NCBI RefSeq assembly: GCF_014356525.2
Contig: NC_052505.1
Span: 21,349,432 to 21,413,431, forward strand
Source: Nilaparvata lugens
Taxonomy: Eukaryota > Arthropoda > Insecta > Hemiptera > Delphacidae
Direction: 5' to 3'
DNA: 64,000 nt
In this document: in pieces, positions 60,646 to 64,000 of the stretch
How the letters are laid out: the number at the start of each line of letters is the position of its first letter
How positions within the stretch are numbered: the stretch's first letter is position 1
Made by a program: the position numbers and the translations under genes
The notes under the pieces: model-generated
The model's input: the letters and a program-made list of their open reading frames with translations, nothing else
Databases searched by the model: none
Told to the model about the DNA's origin: nothing

Positions 60646-61651
60646 TAGTGAGTTCCACGTTATAATGGCAGTGTTTGATTTGCAATGTGTATTGCTATCC
60701 TTATCTATCATTCAACAAAGCGGATAGCGCTATCTCTTTCTCGCTTTGCTCTGTTGCCAGATCGTCTTTTAACAATGTAGAATTATTAATCAATTAACAG
60801 AATATTTCATATAAATTATAAAAATTCATTATTAAATTATTGAAAAATATAATTTCTTGCTCAATAAAATATGATAGATCATTTTAATCGAAAATGAACA
60901 GTTTATATTAAGGCTGTGCATAGGCTAAAAATAAACTTTCTACTGGTGATATTTTTCAAAGTTTTTCGATTTGTATACCATCAAGCTATCAAAATGAAAA
61001 AGTTTTCTCAAGAAAACATTTTTTTCCGATCATTAGTTTTTGAGATATGAGCACCTAAAGATTAAATGTTTGGGACAGAACATTTCGAGTTCGGTAAGAG
61101 ATAAATCCATGAGATTTAGAAGATAGATTATTCATGGTACTGTTGATCTAGTAAAACAAAAATTTTCTGAAAATATCAATTTTTGAGAAATTTATTCGAT
61201 TTACTAAAAATGACCAAAAATAACTTTTAGTTGAGTTATTTTTGGTAAATTGAATAACTTTCTCAAAAAATGATATTTTCAGAAAATTTTTGTTTTACTA
61301 GATCAACAATACCATGAAGAATCTATCTTCTAAATCTCATGGATTTCTCTTACCGAACTCGAAATGTTCTGTCCCAAAAATTTAATCTTTAGGCGCTCAT
61401 ATCTCAAAAACTAATGATCGGAAAAAATGTTTTCCTGAGAAAACTTTTTTATTTTGATAGCTTGATAGTATACAAATCGAAAAACTTTGAAAAATATCAT
61501 CAGTAGAAAGTTTATTTTTAGCCTTTGCACAGCTTCAAATCAATAAACCTGTATCAGCTACCATCTATAGAAGGCATTGACAAGACAAATGATCGGCAAC
61601 GTTTTTCTCCAATATTTTATCCACTGTTATTATAACATGGACCTCACTATA
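60646..61651. mobile_element. MITE of TAGTGAGGTCCACG family containing a palindromic insertion
   Basis: Left end TAGTGAGTTCCACGTTATAA, right end ATTATAACATGGACCTCACT. Interior homologous to 29201-29530 and 58911-59503. It is interrupted at about 60909-61537 by a long palindrome. Confidence 0.85.
60909..61537. mobile_element. ~630-bp near-perfect palindrome (foldback)
   Basis: Left AAGGCTGTGCATAGGCTAAA... mirrors right ...TTTAGCCTTTGCACAGCTT over ~300 bases per arm, with few mismatches. Examples are ATTTTTCAAAGTTTTTCGAT / ATCGAAAAACTTTGAAAAAT and TCCATGAGATTTAGAAGATA / its inverse. The centre is near 61222 (AACTTTTAGTTGAGTT). No gene is encoded. Confidence 0.92.
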
Positions 61652-61734
61652 GCACACTGTGTTCATAGTATGCTATGGGTCTTGCAAAACCTAAAAATAC
61701 ATTCCAATATGTAACTGAAAAATCAATCGTTCTA

Positions 61735-62538
61735 TAGTGAGGTCCACGTTATAATGGCAGTGAAGAAAGATAGGAGAAAAACGTTGCCAATTTTCTCAAT
61801 TTTGCCACTGAGTGTACACAGCTGTTACTCGATTCATCCCATTAAATTTGATCTAATAATAATAATTATCATTTCCTTGATAAAATAATCAATTTAATGA
61901 CAAATTGATCAAGAATATATTTTTTCACAATTTGTGAAAATTGAGATCAGATTTTCATTTTTATACAAGCCTGAAATGGCGGCTAATTTAAAAAAGCTGT
62001 GATACACCAATCTGAATTTCAAAACAACAGAAATTAAGTTATTTTGTAGGTATTCTATTCTAATTTCTTTTAAAAAGAATAGAAAAATATAAATCCTATT
62101 TAAAATAAGTAATTTCAATGGAAATAATTCTGAAATAACTTTTCAATATTATTTATACCGGTACGAGTAGGTCTAATATATGTTATTTCAGGTATTTTAA
62201 TTTGTGTTTCTCATACGGTAATGTCTAAAACTTATTCAAAAATATATTTATTCAATTATACGACTTGTGTACCAAAGTATTTTGATAGAATGAAGAAAAA
62301 AATGGCGGTTGAGAATTATTTGTTTACATTTGTACAGTCACTGGCAAAAGTAAAAATAAAATATTCTTGCAAACAGACAACATTGCAAAGCTAGAGAGAG
62401 ATTGCACTATCTGTTTTGTTGTATGATAGAAAAGGACAGCAACAGTATTTATTTATTATTTATTTATTTATTTGAAAATTAAAAGATTATTAATTATTGT
62501 CAATCATATGCTGCCATTATAACGTGGACCTCACTATA
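61735..62538. mobile_element. MITE of TAGTGAGGTCCACG family, long type
   Basis: Homologous to 3901-4713 and 57824-58656. A TATT/TTTA microsatellite expansion (62446-62475) lies near the right end. It is flanked by a diverged ~65-bp direct repeat (TATGCTATGGGTCTTGCAAA at 61671; TATGCAATGGGTCTTGCAAG at 62553), so it sits between two pre-existing tandem copies. Confidence 0.85.
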
Positions 62539-62627
62539 GCACATGAATTAGTATGCAATGGGTCTTGCAAGACCTGGAAACACATTTCTATGTTTGATTG
62601 AAGAATCAATCGATCTTAAACACTTTT

Positions 62628-62857
62628 AGGCCCGCCGCAAAGTAGACCGACGCTAATCCACGAAAAGCAACCCACGCCTTGAGATGTTTTGTAAACCATT
62701 GCTAGGATTCTCCAGACATCTGTGTAATACATGCAATGAGTAATCCACTTGTCAGCTGATTGATTATGAATAACTCTATAGCAATGGTTTACAAAACATC
62801 CTACGGCGTGGGTTGCTTTTCGTGGATTATCGTGGGTCTACTTTGCGGCCGGCCTTA
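62628..62857. mobile_element. Foldback MITE next to a splice donor
   Basis: Left arm AGGCCCGCCGCAAAGTAGAC, right arm GTCTACTTTGCGGCCGGCCT, with CCACGAAAAGCAACCCACG and its inverse further in. The centre holds a GACCGAGCG-family fragment (62705-62785). Its right edge is only ~5 bases from the WDR89 donor (62862-62867). Confidence 0.85.
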
Positions 62858-62867
62858 GGCTACTTAC

Positions 62868-63143
62868 GTTGACAGCCGAGGCGATCTGCTCCCTGGAGAA
62901 CTGAGCGAAGGGTTTACTGTCACTCTCTCTCCACATTTGCAAATCGTTGGGGTGAGTGAGACAGCTGATAATCTCGTCGCCAGAGGCCTCCTCAATCCAG
63001 GACAGTCTCTCGACAGATGACTCCGTGTTGAGACTGGTGAGGAGGGCATCGTCCTCGCAAGGCTGACTCACATCCAACACGTTCATCAGACCGTCCATGG
63101 CTCCCGTTAGTAAGTGGTGCGGTTTTGACGGGTGGAATACGAC
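62868..63143 (-). CDS. WDR89: WDR89-like WD-repeat protein, first exon in window
   Basis: 276 bases in phase 0: acceptor AATTTTGTTCAG, donor GTCAAC|GTAAGT. It encodes VVFHPSKPHHLLTGAMDGLM, then NVLDVSQPCEDDALLTSLNT, ESSVERLSWIEEASGDEIIS, and CLTHPNDLQMWRESDSKPFA. The order 'VxFHPxxPxxLLTGxxDGLxNVxD' followed by 'EDDALxxxxNxxSSV..xxW' is the hallmark I recognise from WDR89. Blades 1-3 must lie on exons beyond 64000. The intron upstream contains a LINE in opposite orientation that starts within about 30 bases of the acceptor. Confidence 0.85.
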
Positions 63144-63164
63144 CTGAACAAAATTAAATCATAA

Positions 63165-63437
63165 CGGTCAAATCTACTCCGCAGTATCGCGTTAGCTCTC
63201 ATACAGTGCAGACGTACTCGTAGTGTAGTGCAGTAGAAGTAGTGAGTCAGCAGTTGATTGTTCACGGTATTTAAGTGGAACAAAACATTGCATCAAATTT
63301 CGGTTAAAATCCGCCGTCTTTATGCAATCGAAGTGACCTACTTTCGCGCGGCCTTCAATTTTCGTTCGCGCTCGCGTTTCCGCGATCGTGAGTGAGTACG
63401 AGGGTTTTTCGAAAAGTATGTTCGCAAATTATTGACT
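63165..63437 (+). mobile_element. 5' UTR of a LINE
   Basis: GC-richer than the flanks (GCGCGGCCTTCAATTTTCGT, GTTTCCGCGATCGTGAGTGA). It begins shortly after the WDR89 acceptor and leads directly to the ORF1 ATG at 63438. Full-length Jockey-type LINEs start with such an internal promoter. The exact first base is not determined. Confidence 0.5.
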
Positions 63438-64000
63438 ATGGCTACGTCAAGTGGAAAATTGTTGAAACTACCCAGTTTTCTTGCCCCGGAGTTTGAAGAG
63501 CAAGAAGACGAGGAAAGCAACATCGAGAACATGGACACCACCAAACCATCAGAGATCCAGTGTTCACCGGATCGTTATAATAAATCAAATAAGCTCCATT
63601 CAGCCGCCGAGCATGCACTCTTCATCGCCTGGAAGGAGTCGGATGAGAAGAGAAAGCAGCTAGAGAAGAGCAACGTAGAACTTCAGCGGAGAATTGAAGA
63701 CTTAGAATTGCGATTTCAAAAAATAGAACAGAACATTCAACAACCATGCAGTCCAGCAGTTGCTGAAAACTACTCAACTAATGAGGAGGAGTTGGCAAAA
63801 GAGACTGAGTGGATCAGGGCCCGTAACAAACATACTACAAAGAAGAGGAAACTAAATAGTACTTTGTCTCCTGAACCAAAGAATGAGCCTACTGGTAACC
63901 ATCGTCAGTTGAACAAAATCACCTCATTGCAGAAGAATAAAGGTGAGGAAGTAAAGAACAAGAAGAAAGAAACGCCACCGCCACCAATCATAGTGGATGG
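63438..64000 (+). CDS. LINE ORF1 (gag-like protein), N-terminal part
   Basis: An open frame of 187 codons runs from ATG 63438 (MATSSGKLLKLPSFLAPEFE) off the window end. It is acidic at first and then has a coiled coil at ~70-105 (SDEKRKQLEKSNVELQRRIE, DLELRFQKIEQNI). A Lys-rich linker follows, ending in KKKETPPPPIIVDG. The 'PPPIxVxG' motif is where the nucleic-acid-binding domain of Jockey-type ORF1 begins, and zinc knuckles would follow outside the window. The frame has no stop, so the insertion is young. It lies antisense inside a WDR89 intron. A host protein with a similar motif is the alternative. Confidence 0.65.
   Translation, partial: MATSSGKLLKLPSFLAPEFEEQEDEESNIENMDTTKPSEIQCSPDRYNKSNKLHSAAEHALFIAWKESDEKRKQLEKSNVELQRRIEDLELRFQKIEQNIQQPCSPAVAENYSTNEEELAKETEWIRARNKHTTKKRKLNSTLSPEPKNEPTGNHRQLNKITSLQKNKGEEVKNKKKETPPPPIIVD

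Noticed and set aside
63338..63544. 68-codon - strand frame near the LINE start
   Set aside because: Antisense shadow of the LINE ORF1 and its 5' UTR.

Overview
The window looks like a piece of an insect nuclear genome. It is AT-rich, has spliced genes with GT-AG introns, and is saturated with inverted-repeat (foldback) MITEs, LINE tails, tRNA-derived SINEs and microsatellites. A sap-sucking hemipteran such as a planthopper is my guess from the repeat style; it is not proven by the sequence.

Two host genes are visible. On the + strand (19663-29924) four exons encode a PDZ scaffold protein of the big bang/PDZD2/IL16 type. Its two PDZ domains are each split by an intron, and splice phases agree at every junction. 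On the - strand (63143 down to 52036) the last five exons of a WD-repeat protein recognisable as WDR89 are present. Its 5' exons lie beyond the window. The two genes converge.

Between them lies the main attraction, a ~16.7 kb Polinton/Maverick (adintovirus-like) element at about 30331-47100. It has near-identical inverted terminal repeats and no visibly broken gene. The - strand block, read inward from the left end, holds a small protein, a coiled-coil protein, an acidic conserved protein, an A32-type packaging ATPase, a retroviral-type integrase with a chromodomain and a protein-primed DNA polymerase B. The + strand block holds a BIR (IAP-like) protein, a small orphan, a basic protein with a parvovirus-type phospholipase A2 domain, an adenain-like protease, a minor capsid/penton-like protein, a 62-residue protein, the major capsid protein, an acidic protein ending in a second BIR-like zinc knuckle, and two small orphans, one of which looks like a death-fold protein. 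The two blocks diverge from a 91-bp gap. This is a complete replicate, integrate, package and enter gene set plus a candidate apoptosis-control set, next to or inside the 3' part of the PDZ gene.

The rest is transposon sediment. A Tc1/mariner-type element (9520-10844) has a single stop in its transposase and sits inside an older foldback. About a dozen copies of one TIR family (ends reading TAGTGAGGTCCACGTTATAA) are present, one expanded into a ~96-bp tandem array. There are also a three-layer nested foldback stack (57390-58906), 5'-truncated LINEs (2009-2245, 24572-26210), the 5' end of a LINE with an intact ORF1 start (63438 to window end), a SINE with a perfect 14-bp target duplication, a 22-bp purine-only minisatellite at the Polinton's right edge (47200-47885) and an ATTCT microsatellite (12926-13238).
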